Assembly (NCBI GenBank): GCA_023213315.1
Contig: JAKCPI010001563.1
Location: 372,001-436,000, forward strand
DNA: 64,000 nucleotides
From: Euborellia annulipes
Taxonomy: Eukaryota; Arthropoda; Insecta; Dermaptera; Anisolabididae
Direction of reading: 5' to 3'
How positions within the stretch are numbered: the first letter of the stretch is position 1; every line of letters starts with the position of its first letter. This document shows positions 49,501 through 59,828 of the stretch, piece by piece. The notes below the pieces were generated by a model. That model saw nothing but the letters and a program-made list of their open reading frames with translations. It had not been told where the DNA came from and did not search any database. Position numbers and translations under genes: made by a program.

Positions 49501-52500
49501 TTTGATAAGAGTTTTGCAACCTGCTTTAAGTCAAATCCCATTTATTAATTTTGCAAAGCACCTAAAAAGCTTTTTATGATGCCATTAGTCAGTTAGCTTT
49601 GGTAAGATAAATTTTTAGTTTATAGATTTTCTAGTCCAAGTTGCCATCGTACTTAAATGAATCGTTTGTTTATTGTTATGAAACATAACAAGTTTTATTA
49701 GCAATTTTATTATGCAAAACATAAAGATGTAAGATGCTATATTATTTATATGACTTATAAAAGAAATACAATTTAGCAAACATTTTATTATCACTTTATT
49801 AAAATTTCACGAATCTATTCTTAGCGGGAGAGTTATATCTTTTTCATATTTTTCGAAAAATGTTTTAAATGCTTGGTTATGTACACATTAAGGTCGATTT
49901 ATAATGACCAGATCAACTAGAAATTATAAATTATGCTATTTCTGATAATAAAAAACAAGATGCAAGTCCCACAAATAGTGGAAGTTGCTTGGGTTCACGG
50001 GACTTTAAACTGACGTATCTATATCTATTTTACTGTCACATTCTTAAATGGATTGTTTTTGGAAAATTGACTAGAACCTAAAAAACAGAGTATTAAATTT
50101 GCTATAAAAAGATGTAATTTATTTTGATTATAGTGCAACTTTCGCAGAAAATACGCATTTTTCGAGAAATATTCTACAATCACTGATCTCTGCCGGCGTT
50201 AGTAAAATTTGTGGGCTTTCTTTCATGTAGTGTAAAAAATATAGAAGAAAGATATTTTGATAAATAAGTACCACACTATTCTTATTACCAATAATGTTAA
50301 CAACAATAAAATACAAAAACAATAATTAATAATAAATATAAACATGCAGAACATGCATTTTGGATATGACTCTTAATTAAAATGTAAATCATCTGTAAAA
50401 GTGGATTTTCGTCATCAGACGTTTCGTTTTCACACATATTATAAATAACAAATTAGACTGAAGATGAACCAGTAGACCTTAACTCCCAAACAAGAATCCT
50501 GGCTAAACGACTGTATCTATCTAATTGTAAAAATAAAACCTGGCTCTACCTGTCTTCCAGCCTCGTTGTTGTGTAAATTCATATACATTCGTACTGTAGC
50601 TGCCTGATTCTCTTGGTTATTTAAAGGACGAACTCGTTCTCGATCTGGTGCATCCACGAATCGTCGTGCAAACTTGACACCATAATGTAGATTATCACTG
50701 CAAAAATTGTATAGATTAAAGTGACCAGAGATCCCAATTTGATGGGATACTTTAGAATCGAATTTAAATAGATAGATTTAAAACAAAAGGTCTCTAGTAC
50801 ACTTTAAATGAAATTGGAAGGTGATTCTTCTATTCAGGAAATCAAGAACATTAGAATAAATTTATTAAAAAGAATTTTCCTACAAGTAATTTTGTTACTT
50901 TTTTTTAGTTTTGAGACATTACGAAGCTCAGGGAACTGAACCTCATAGGACATGGAGGGCATAATCATTACCAATGTTGGCAAGGTACTGATTTAGTTTT
51001 TTAAATTATATTAATATCTAGTTGATGCCCAAACAACGCAGGATCATCGTAATGTACACGACCAAAATAAAATATCACTATTCTTCTTCTGGGAAGCGTG
51101 TAATAAAGAATTATTACAGGTTTATAAGCACTTGAATTTTCTTAAATAAAAGAATTACAAATGGACATACCTGCATCCTCCCCATTTCCAGCCCTGAGGA
51201 GTTGCCTGTCCGTGCTTACTGGCATCACAGCTGCAGTCAGTCAAGTTCCCGGAGCTGCAGGCGTGAGTAATGGCATGGACGACTCCGGCGCTAGTCACGG
51301 CGTAAATGAAGGCCGTCTCCTTGCTACCTGCACAATTCATTGACCCAAAAAATGATTCATTCCAAATATACTTAATCACAAATTTTCTATCGTTTGAAGC
51401 ACTAATATGCATCAAGAAACGATTTGATAGAACTAACCAACCTTCAATCATCTAGAAGCGATTGGAATCAAGCAAGATCAAGTACCTACAAACCTCAAGA
51501 CCCTAAAAACAAACAACTCATCTTCGCTAAGACTTAATCTTATCACCCAGTCACATATACAAGAAGTCATCTTCTCGGTAGTAACTCATCAATTCTTTGC
51601 TAACGAAAAAAAACTGTGCGTTCTTTTCAAAATTAGTAATTTTATTATTTTGCATATTATTTTACAAAAACAAATAAATTACATTGGAAAACCTTTTAGT
51701 GTCTAGTTTTTGAAATTTTGTTATATTTATATTTGATATTTTATAGTTTTGATCAATTATTTTAAAAACGTACATATGGAACCCTCAATACTTTAAAAAG
51801 TGATAACGGCAGTAATTTAGTAAGTTTCACTATTCGCCAAACAGCGGGATCAGGATATTAAACGGTGGGCCATTCTTCATCACTATAGTTAAGAGCAAAT
51901 CATAAGACAATTAGTGGTTTCGTATTTTGAACTAAATTAACTTGGTAAATGGGATGAATATATGAGAATATAAATTTGCTTTAAATTCTATAGTCCATGG
52001 GTTTACAAATTATTCTCCCGTATTATTTTGGTCGTGAACTAAAACCCCTAAATTGCATGAGATATATTTTGAACCAGAGTAAGGAGTAATTGAAATGATC
52101 TGCCAACTCAACACAAACTTGGCCAAATAGATTGTTGAATATTTTAAAACTTATAATGAGCTTACTACAATTTTATTTTACGTGGTAAATATTCAATAAT
52201 TTTATTCAAGGGGGAATTTTTTAAATTCATTTTTTTTTCTATAGAATTTAAAAAAACTGACCCCATAGATTTACATCCATTCAATATAAAATTAAAATTT
52301 TTATTTTTTTTTAACATGATTACAAAAATAAATAAAAAAATATAAACTTTATTTCAAAGATACTCCTCCTACAAGATTATCAACTTTTGAGTTCTCTAAC
52401 TACTAAACTACCAATAGCTTTTATGTCTAACAAGGAGAGGAGATTGCATGACGATCATATCAATATGAAAAAATCAATACATTAAGATTTATATATTATT

Positions 52501-53734
52501 TTAAAACTCAACAAGAAGTTAAATCACCCCAGGTCAATATTTTATAAGTTATAAAAATAATTTTTTCGGGGAATAGTAATGGATTTATGCAGTCTAGAAA
52601 TCGAAAAATAATAGTTTTACCAACAGGAAAATACCGCAAAAGACTGAATGGGGAAATGTAGGCAGGTCTAGACAATAAGGACTCTGAATGGAGGGGCATT
52701 TCTGCCTGATATTCATACGACCAACTCTGAGCAATATTTTTTAATTGTAAGATCTAATGAAAAATTTTGTAATTATTTTATTGGGGATGGCTCTTAAATA
52801 AAAGAACCAAATGTCTCCGGAAGATTGAAACGTGTATTCAGAGGCTTTCTTATTGGGTGTCCCTGCCTACATTTCTCCATTCATTTTTGGTCGCAGCCAC
52901 AATTTCGTTTCGTTCGGACTCAGATCTTTCCTTCTCTCACATAGACATAGAAATGAGAACAACAAAATGTCTGCGAATATTCAGTATCTACTCTTGTTCG
53001 GAGGTCACCTATCTTGAATTCAGCAGTACTTGGCCTTGCTTGGTGTGATTGATATGAGTGGCTCATTCACTATTCCTAAGCCAGACAACTCATCTATTTA
53101 ATAAGCTAAATATAATTTGTAATTGTTGCGTCTCCCTCCTCCAAGAAAACCCTTATCTAATTTTTATAAGTGAAAAATATTGACGCGGCAAGAGGCCACT
53201 TGATACCCCCTCCCCAAGCAAATAAACAACTGCTGATCTAATAAAGAAAAAAATATTGATTTTAAAATAAATATACTGGTAAAATAGAAATTTTATTTCT
53301 GTTGGTTGCATATGACCATTTGTTATCATACGATTATGAACCTTGGTACTAAGCCTATAAACATAATTTCAATCCTTCTTTTAAAAATAATGTATCAAAA
53401 AATAAATACATTTATTTTATTTTTAGTACCTTGTTGAAGAATACCAAAGACGGACTGATTATTCTCCATGATGCTGCAATTCCACCTTTCATGTCGGAAT
53501 TGATACTGGCACTGATTGATACCTCGTCTTGCACCATCAGCGACACTAAAAATGGCAGTGGGGTTACTCAAACAAACGTCAAGTTGATGACGGACGAGGT
53601 CTCCAGGCAATGAGCCACAGATCGCTCTTGCTTCCAGTAATTCAGGATCAGGAAGTGGAAGTGCTGCTCCCTCAGGTCCAGGATGAGGTTCATGTTGTTG
53701 GAGTGGAGCACTCACTCCCACAATGCCTAAGTAC
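40485..53734 (-). CDS. Wnt16: Wnt16 secreted signalling ligand, 6 exons, signal-peptide exon missing
   Basis: Exons in transcript order: 53430-53734, 51171-51327, 50550-50697, 48548-48700, 42784-43005, 40485-40586. They encode ~361 residues of a Wnt, a secreted lipid-modified ligand for Frizzled/LRP receptors. Landmarks: [73 protein letters not shown], where the second Ser of CHGVSGSC is the Porcupine acylation site; [29 protein letters not shown]; a C-terminal HTCK. I count 24 cysteines, the full Wnt set. Wnt16 is favoured over Wnt4 or Wnt5 by [37 protein letters not shown], the basic insert before KSPNYC and GRGYNT-V. The first residue is split (phase 2), so at least one upstream exon with start and signal peptide is needed; none was recognised up to 64,000. 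A ~25-residue Pro/Glu-rich stretch near the N-terminus looks extra relative to vertebrate Wnt16. Confidence 0.94.
40587..42783 (-). other. Wnt16 intron before the last coding exon
   Basis: Includes a G run at about 41256-41269, an A-rich stretch, and a complex inverted repeat at 41901-42395 (listed separately). No further Wnt sequence. Confidence 0.6.
41901..42395. repeat. multi-arm inverted repeat with possible hAT insertion
   Basis: The left arm GGCATTTGTTGTTTTTTCTT, with GTTGCCATGGAGAG, is repeated inverted at about 42345-42395. A second pair (TTCACTGAGAA with AGTGAAAACTCAT) links 41945-41990 to 42092-42137. Between them CAGGGGCTCACATCTTGTGA begins a sequence with GAGTTACCCGAGCTAA, also found inverted near 55650-55695. 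The 110-aa open frame across it is accidental. Confidence 0.6.
42784..43005 (-). CDS. Wnt16: Wnt16 exon with basic insert and LLCCGRG motif
   Basis: The acceptor is tttaaagcag and the donor tcaa|gtaagt, 74 codons, phase 0 at both ends. A Lys/Arg-rich segment ([15 protein letters not shown]) precedes KSPNYC, as in vertebrate Wnt16. CNKTS and [13 protein letters not shown] follow. The intron before it is 5.5 kb. Confidence 0.95.
43292..43500. repeat. inverted-repeat element with AGAGATGGGAC ends
   Basis: TAGAGATTAGAGATGGGAC and GATTCG-GTCCCATCTCTAATCTCTA (with one-base differences) form the arms. The end sequence resembles hAT TIRs, but the flanks are themselves palindromic, so a duplication cannot be read. 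Confidence 0.72.
43705..43917. repeat. foldback element with GACTGGCGA inner arms
   Basis: Outer arms TGACTTTTGATGAGGGTTTA and ATTTTGCAGATTT recur inverted; inner arms GACTGGCGATAGAATTGCAA and CAGTCGCCAGTC surround ATCGAAACAG. Total about 213 bp. Confidence 0.7.
46733..46765 (+). CDS. possible start exon of a small unassigned gene
   Basis: GCCGCCACAATGG is a very strong Kozak context. The frame MDQEVPAG reaches a GT at 46755 (gctg|gtgaag) and otherwise stops at 46765. It lies on the strand opposite Wnt16, inside its intron. The phase does not match the next open segment cleanly, so the link is speculative. Confidence 0.2.
   Translation: MDQEVPAGEG
47023..47142 (+). CDS. possible terminal exon or relic, unassigned
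   Basis: After a T-rich tract and gtgcag, an open frame reads [20 protein letters not shown], then [19 protein letters not shown] and TAA. The balanced amino-acid use is unlike chance AT-rich ORFs. No family recognised; it could be a decayed transposon or a small nested gene. Confidence 0.28.
   Translation, partial: PLQWTNVSDIMTEECILKLLRTDSSVTQFEGFLKKLFKE
48548..48700 (-). CDS. Wnt16: Wnt16 exon with acylated-serine motif CHGVSGSC
   Basis: The acceptor is cttacttacag. It encodes [20 protein letters not shown] and GHVLKKKY. The 3' end is less certain: phase 0 is required by the next exon, and the best fit is aaaaaa|gtccgt at 48546-48547, a weak donor; a stop follows 12 bases later. An earlier phase-0 GT (ctc|gtggcc) would remove four residues. 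Confidence 0.9.
48701..50549 (-). other. Wnt16 intron
   Basis: AT-rich; no repeat ends or coding homology recognised. Confidence 0.5.
50550..50697 (-). CDS. Wnt16: Wnt16 exon with HNNEAGR motif
   Basis: The acceptor is atttttgcag and the donor acag|gtagag; phase 2 in, phase 0 out. It encodes [17 protein letters not shown], a charged linker, and [11 protein letters not shown], which all Wnts share. Confidence 0.95.
51171..51327 (-). CDS. Wnt16: Wnt16 exon with KETAFIYAV and WGGC motifs
   Basis: The acceptor is ttgtgcag and the donor tgcag|gtatgt; phase 1 in, phase 2 out. It encodes [20 protein letters not shown] through GNLTDCSCD (with an NLT sequon) to GWKWGGC. Confidence 0.96.
51328..53429 (-). 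other. Wnt16 intron
   Basis: AT-rich with a duplicated motif: CTGAATGGGGAAATGTAGGC near 52645 and, inverted, GCCTACATTTCTCCATTCAT near 52862, probably the arms of an old inverted repeat. No coding homology. Confidence 0.5.
53430..53734 (-). CDS. Wnt16: Wnt16 exon with N-terminal Cys-rich start of the mature ligand
   Basis: The acceptor is atttttgcag and the donor acaag|gtacta; phase 2 in, phase 1 out. It encodes [11 protein letters not shown], then a Pro-rich segment, then [17 protein letters not shown] and [13 protein letters not shown]. The exon is GC-rich against its flanks. Confidence 0.93.
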
Positions 53735-53866
53735 CTGCAAAAATGAAAATATTTATTAAACATATTTTGTGAGTAAATTTTTTTGCTGATGGATCAAGTG
53801 GCCTTTGAATTATTGATAAATAAAAATTTTTCAACTGTGACTAACTCAATCTTAATTTGAATAATT

Positions 53867-53905
53867 TAGAACTGGGACTAAATGGCCTTAGATGCTGAAA
53901 CTTTA
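53867..53905 (+). repeat. SINE 3' end fragment
   Basis: ACTAAATGGCCTTAGATGCT matches the tail shared by the full SINE copies at 55222 and 62290. The tRNA-like head is absent here. Confidence 0.6.
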
Positions 53906-53924
53906 AAAAACAAATTAAATAAAA

Positions 53925-54060
53925 AATCTCAATATCAAATTTTTGACATGATCGCAATACTTACTTTCTATATATTACATATATAGGTAAGAGAAAGTAA
54001 AAATAATAGTTTTTTTTATGCAATCCGGGATTCGACTCCCGAAGGGCCAGAGCCACTTGA
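53925..54060. repeat. composite repeat end plus tRNA-like fragment
   Basis: AAATCTCAATATCAAATTTT through ATATATAGGTAAGAGAAAGT is the outer module of the composite hairpin family. It is followed by CCGGGATTCGACTCCCG, a B-box-like hairpin, and GAGCCACTTGATCCAT, which is found inverted at about 53791. Confidence 0.6.
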
Positions 54061-54939
54061 TCCATATACAAAAAATATTTTCTCCATATCCATTACCTCA
54101 AAAAATATACTCACAAAATATGTTAAATAACCTATGACGAAAACAATTTAATCAAAATTATTCTGCCTGGCTTTGGCCCAATTGGGCTCCAATAAGTTCT
54201 AGCATGGAAGGACGCTTCCTCAACCACCTTGGTATACCTAATACAATTTATTAATATAGGCCTACTATTTAATTTACGAAGAGTTGTGGCTCTATATTAT
54301 TGAATGATGGAATCAGGAAATTTTTTTTATTACTTGACTGACGTTTCGGCTCCAGATCTAGACCATCTTCAGAGCTAGCTAGAAATGATCAAAATGCCTA
54401 TTATTTCAGCGAAAATACACTCTGCGCGCTCTACCTGATGCTCTGTGCTGTCTCTGATATAAAAATACTGTATACATTTTGATTGTTGCCAGCCTGGGAT
54501 ATTGAGGTTAATTATAATAAAATAAGTTTTGTTTCATAAGTTTTGCTTATTTCCAGACAATCTTATATTTAAAAATAGAGAGTGTAATAAGAACAATGTT
54601 AAAATATTTTAATAAAATTAATAATATGTAAAAATTTAATAAAGATGAAATTAACTTCGAAGAAAGATAATTTTGAAAAATAACCTGGCCCATTAATTGA
54701 TGATTAACCAGTTAGAAGTAACAAAGTTATTAATTATAGGTTATTTGAATAACTGGTTAGTTTAAATAATATAAAGTAACAGATAACAATAAATGACATC
54801 ACTACTTCATGTATTTTAGCCTTGACCTTGGCAAGAGTATAGCGGAGACATTTTGTGTGGGAATGGGGAGGCGGGGACGTCGTTAAAAATGACAACAAAA
54901 TTTGGATATTTAGTCAACTTGGTTTAGTTAGACTGTAAT

Positions 54940-55515
54940 CAGGGCTGCAGACAGACTTGACGGGCCCCGGGACTACATAATAATTCGCCCCCCTATAATT
55001 GTCAATTATAGATTCCATTTCAGCTTTCCTCGTAATTCTGGTTCTACAGCTAGAACACCCAATCTTGATAATCTATTCTTACACAAAATCTCGACATCGA
55101 ATTTTTGACATGAATCGAATACTTTCTCTCTATATATTTCATATATAGGGTAAGAGAAAGTAATAGAAGATCAAGAAAATGATTTTTTTAATTATAATTT
55201 TAAGATTTGAATTTTAAGAATTGCCCGTGGCCCGTGGCTCAGAGAGAAGAGACTAGCTTCTCGCGCCGGGGTCCTGGGTTCGCTTCCCGTCCCAAGCGAG
55301 AAAAATTTATTTCATTTGATTTGACTACAAATCATTTGAAATGAATAGGTATGGGGTCTAAATGGCCTTAGATGCCGAAAAATATCTTAAAAAAAAACCA
55401 TGAAAATTATTTTTTTATTAGAATTTTAAAGTTGAACCGCAAAGGGTCAGGGTCCCCTCGGAGGGCCTGGGCCCCGGGGATATAGCCCCCTGCCCCCCCT
55501 CTGTCTTGGGCCCTG
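54940..55515. repeat. hAT-type element, second copy of the 6746-7406 family, inverted
   Basis: Starts CAGGGCTGCAGACAG and ends GGGCCCTG; flanks actgtaat and aatgtaat match at 7 of 8 positions. Its right half matches the left half of the 6746 copy (GGGGGCTATATCCCC). It carries a partial composite repeat (about 55080-55165) and a SINE. Confidence 0.82.
55222..55384 (+). repeat. tRNA-derived SINE, full copy
   Basis: An A-box-like GTGGCTCAGAGAG and a B-box-like GGGTTCGCTTCCC are followed by a CCAAGCGAGAAAAATTTATT linker and the body ending GGGGTCTAAATGGCCTTAGA and TGCCGAAAAA. Another copy is at 62290-62433. Confidence 0.8.
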
Positions 55516-55877
55516 AATGTAATAAAAGTGTCAGCTAAGAAAATTTTCGGATGAAATAGAAAAAGTGTTGAAAATTGCCATATTAAGAATTGACGTGATA
55601 GCGAGAAGAAACAAGGAAGGGGTATGAATACTAGAAGAAATGTTAGCCTTAGCTCGGGTAACTCGTAAATCAAGTAATCACAAGAGCCCCTGAATGTGTT
55701 ACAAAAATCAAGATACATTTATTTATTTATTTTTAAGGGGATAAACCGTTTTAAAATTCCTCTTTATTAATTATTAAAATTTATTCAAATCTATTATCGA
55801 TCGAATCCGCAACTTGGGATTAAACATTTTAGGCTCTAACAGTTGAAATCAAAACTCAAAAGTATCTATTCTTTCTC

Positions 55878-56271
55878 TTACCTATATATGTAGTTATATA
55901 GAGGGAAAGTATTGGGTTCATGTCAAAAATTCGATGTCGTGGAAAACCACGTTATGAGACCCCCTGAGTCCAAAAAAGTGGGTCCCGCAAAATGGTCTGT
56001 TTGTGTTTCTGTGAACAAAATATCTCAAGAGCGAAAAGAGGCTTTTGAACAAAATCTGCCACAAAGTACTAGTACTTTACTCATCTAACGATTTAATATA
56101 AAATATAAATTATTTTTTTAATCTTTTTAAATTTTACATCTTGAATTCTAATATAACGGCGTAAACTAAATTTTGGGGATACAAAAAATCTGGTGTGCCA
56201 AGCACAGAATACATCTTTCAATTAGTAAGAGAAAGTTGTGTGCAGTGCGACCAATCACACCAGATTTTTAT
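55878..56271 (+). repeat. composite hairpin repeat, short full-order copy
   Basis: The outer module (GTTCATGTCAAAAATTCGAT), GAGTCCAAAAAAGTGGGTCC, AGTACTAGTACTTTACTC and the terminal hairpin (AATCTGGTGTGCCAAGCACA to GACCAATCACACCAGATT) occur in the standard order. The hairpin arms are 85-90% complementary by eye. Confidence 0.78.
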
Positions 56272-57274
56272 CGAACAATTTTTTTATTCATATACGTAAT
56301 AACTTAGACTGAATTAATAAATTATACCGGTATATATTGATAGATTGAAAAAAGAATTAATTAATCGCTCTACAATTTTCCTTCTATGGACCTTTGTTCT
56401 AAATTGATTGCAAAAAAAAATCATTGTTATTTTCTTTAAATAGGATTGAGGACGAAGCATATCACAGCTCCTCAACTAACCAGGCTATTCCTTTTTTTAT
56501 TATATTTTCTTTTGTCTTTTTTTTCACTAGCATTTTTTGTTGGGAAATAATGGAGGGCGCGGGTCCATCCTCTTTGCTCCCTGACTCGCAGAGTGGAGGC
56601 GCTAGGAACCGAATAAAATTATCCTCTTTGGCCCTACTTGTCCACTCTAAAAATAGCCCTGGAAATCTCCTAACCTTTACTCCACCCCCCCCCCCCCCCA
56701 ATATTTCCCTTTTTCATTCATAAAATTATCAGAGGCCATATTAAAAGTAAAGAAAAACAAAAATGGAACGTATATAAGTGGGGGAGGCCCTTTGAAATGT
56801 ATATATTTAAATATAAATACTCACCCCCTCCCCCTCCGATGATAGTGAAGGTCATTGACGAGAAGGAGAAGATAAAACTGTTCGCTCTATTATTGCTAAG
56901 AGATGGCGTTAAGAGTAGAAACGTTCCAAATCAGATGCAAAAGTATAATTTAAAAAAAGATAATTTTTTTTTGAGACCGTGTATAATCAGAATCAGTTGT
57001 ATTTTTATTACTAAACTATTTAATTAATATTTTTTCAGTTTAAGATTTAAAAAAAAAAATTAAATTTTCTTAAAAGAAAATATTGATAATTATCATAATT
57101 TTTTAATTAATCATAAAAAAAATAAATTAAAAAAATTTTATTGAATTTAATTCATTAAAAAAAACGTATCGAAAAATCGTTTAAAGTTATTTGAGATAGA
57201 TATCTCGAGGCCGTTGCTTCTTGCCCTTAATGATGGTCAGACTAAGCCACTTTTCAACGAACAAAATTTACTAA

Positions 57275-57499
57275 CGATATCCCAAGGCCCTTTCTCATAA
57301 TAAGTTTAATTCATGTAAAGAAGCGATCTTTTGTAGTGACTTAATTTATTTTAATAAAGAGGAACTTAGAAAGGAATTAAAGAATCTAAATGTCACTGTT
57401 CTTTGCAGGATTACCCGAAGAGGTGAGGGGAATTTAGTTAAAACTTATACTATTAAGAAAGGAATAAAATCTAAAAAATATAAATTGTCTTGGATTTAA
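57275..57499 (+). pseudogene. non-LTR retrotransposon ORF1/gag-like fragment
   Basis: A 74-codon open frame with no start Met ends in TAA. The central part reads FNKEELRKELKNLNVTVLCR then ITRRGEGNLVKTYTI. This resembles the RNA-binding region of LINE ORF1/gag proteins, which commonly reads as an acidic helix (EELKxELKxxxV) followed by RxGE-LVKT, upstream of zinc knuckles. No zinc knuckles or reverse transcriptase follow, so this is a dead fragment. Assignment is by motif recall only. Confidence 0.45.
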
Positions 57500-57759
57500 T
57501 TAACTAAAGATAAATATTAACGCGAACCATCGAGCTCTATTACCAGAAGCGAATGCTTCACCTCGGAGTTACTGGTCAAGGACTACTATATAATTAATAA
57601 ATGAAAAATTCTTGTGGGTACTATTGAGAGATTGTGTACGGAACTCCCTGCGCCTATAGAATATGCAACACTTCGTTATTCTTAAAAAAGACCGGATTTA
57701 TATTCAGTAAAAAAAAAACTTAATTATGGAGTAAATAGTATTAAAATATGTAATGCATA

Positions 57760-57885
57760 TTGCCTTCGGCGGGCTTTTCAACTTGCCAGGGGCTACGCCC
57801 CCTGGACCTCCTTGCTCGCCCTCGGCGAGCAAATGCACCAAATTTATTCTTGCTTACCAAAGGCCGAAGGCGAGCAATTGCAAAA
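57760..57885. repeat. cluster of GC-rich hairpins
   Basis: Three adjacent palindromes: CCAGGGGCTACGCCCCCTGG (57786-57805), GCTCGCCCTCGGCGAGC (57814-57830), and GCCTTCGGCGGGC, complementary in part to GGCCGAAGGCGAGC at about 57852. They are striking in AT-rich DNA. Nature unknown. Confidence 0.7.
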
Positions 57886-57990
57886 TTTTAAGGTTTTAAA
57901 TTCCCTTTTTGACTCAACTTCCTTTTATTATGGACAATCAGCGCCCTGATAGGCACATACACATTGGGACAGGAAGACAGTCGCTATATA

Positions 57991-58240
57991 TGGACCCTGT
58001 TATGCATTAGTGTGTCAAGCGTCAAAAAATTAAAAATGAGTTTAGCACGGAATATTGTTTCAAATGCTTTAATTAATAGTATTTTTTATGAAATATGTCC
58101 TAAAAAAATTTATATTTAATCTTACTTGCACAATTAACAAAAAAAATTATATAGAATCCAATGAAAACAAAAAACTTTGTTGTTAATTTTCTCAAATCTC
58201 TGTATCTGGCGCTTGACACCCTAATGCGTAACAGGGTCCA
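57991..58240. repeat. inverted-repeat MITE with TATA flanks
   Basis: TGGACCCTGTTATGCATTAG with TGTCAAGCG at the left and its inverse (TGGACCCTGTTACGCATTAG, TGTCAAGCG) at the right; both ends abut TATA. About 35-nt arms, AT-rich centre, no ORF. Confidence 0.8.
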
Positions 58241-58748
58241 TATAGCAATGATAATCCTCGCTTATATATAATAATGATAATGATAAATGGCGAAAATATC
58301 AAGTAATATTATTATTTAAAATAAATAAAAATTTAAAAGAGTCTATGAAGCTTGTAGAGGGATAAATTTGGATTATAAGAAACGAACGTTTTAGTGCTGC
58401 GACCTGACACCAATTTTATATTAGAAATTTGGTGCAAAAATTGCTTAAGGTGTCATCTCTAGGTGCATCTTTCTTAATCATTTCAATTTATAATATATTA
58501 TTAATCTTCATTTTTATTTAAATTTGAATATCTAATATATTTAAATTAATTTTTTTTATTTTTTAACAAAAAAGTGTCAATCATTTTTTTTTTCATTACG
58601 AAGAAAATCAAAATTTTATTAATTGAATTTTGATAAGAAATTATTTTGATATTATCATAAATGAAATCCTTATCAAAAGTTGATTCGATTTATATTTTGA
58701 ATGACGTTTTCCACAAAATAAATCTATAGATTCAGATTTATTTTTAAG

Positions 58749-58753
58749 AGAGC

Positions 58754-58795
<42 letters not shown>
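58749..58795 (+). repeat. (GA)n microsatellite
   Basis: About 22 GA units, interrupted once near the start by CGGT. Confidence 0.9.
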
Positions 58796-58797
<2 letters not shown>

Positions 58798-58944
58798 CTT
58801 GCATATTTATTAACGTAACAAAAGTGCAAATTATTTATATTTATAAAAAGTATTTAATATAATATATCATTGGTAAAGCCAATTTTGAGAAATTCATTTT
58901 TTAGCATGTAAAAATTCAATTGTAGAACAAAATTAATGATATTT

Positions 58945-59828
58945 TTCCTTTCTCTTACCCCATGAAATATATATGAAAGTATTTGCGATCACCGAAGTCG
59001 TGAAAATAAGCATAACAAAATAACAAAATCAGCCAAAAAGTACTAGTACTTTACTGATGTACTTTTTCATTTTTTTCGATTTTCTCAAAATTCGCTCCAA
59101 CGATTTTGTTTAAAATTCATAAATCATTTATTTTTTAGATGCTCTTTGAAATGGATATTCTCATTTTGCCCTCAAAGCACACTTTACTCCTGTACTTCAT
59201 AGGAAAGATAGAAGGAATTGTTGCCATGGTATCAGAATATAAATCTTTTTCTTTTTAGATTAAAACTCATATAAATCAATTATTTTTTAGATGCTCTTGA
59301 AAAAGTATATCAGTACAATTTTTCGTGAAAATTGTTTGGAGTACACTTTACTGATGTATTTCAGATTTTTCAAATTCACTTTCCGGCTCTTCCTTCCTTA
59401 GAGCCAATGTTAAATCCCTATGGGGATTCACATGATAATTTCGATTCAAAAAGGGGCCGGTTCTCTTTGAACATTTTACACATTTTTAACAATTTTTTCC
59501 AATTCTTATGAAATTTTGTTTAATTAGGATTCTCTATTGTGTATATAATATCCAAATATGAGATCAAAATATTGAAAATTGACCGTTTATTACAAGCAGT
59601 CAACATTTAAAATACACAGAGCCTATGGAAATTTTGAATCAATTGATTTTTTTTTACTTTCTATTATTTATTTATGAAATGCAACCTGTCAAGTTAACGA
59701 AGTGCTATGAGAAACTAAATATATCTCGACACAAAAAATCTGGTGTAACAAGCACGGTGCACAACTTTCTCTTACCGAATGGTAATAGAAAGTTGTATGC
59801 TGTCTGCCAGTCATACCAGATTTTTTAT
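58945..59828 (+). repeat. composite hairpin repeat, longest copy
   Basis: Outer module (CTTTCTCTTACCCCATGAAA), AGTACTAGTACTTTACTGAT, a long body with AACGATTTTGTTTAAAATTC, AACATTTAAAATACACAGAG, then GAGAAACTAAATATATCTCG and the terminal hairpin at 59730-59828 (AATCTGGTGTAACAAGCACG). The body is repeated in the next copy at 60163-60772. Confidence 0.8.

Noticed and set aside
53431..53613. + strand ORF opposite Wnt16 exon
   Set aside because: It is the antisense shadow of a conserved Wnt coding exon.
55407..55718. 103-codon minus ORF as the Wnt16 leader exon
   Set aside because: Part of it is the hAT element end (GGGGATATAGCCCC), and there is no phase-2 donor into the next Wnt exon.
57412..57439. 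Micro-exon between ttgcag and gtgagg
   Set aside because: The bases are explained by the open LINE-like frame running straight through both sites.
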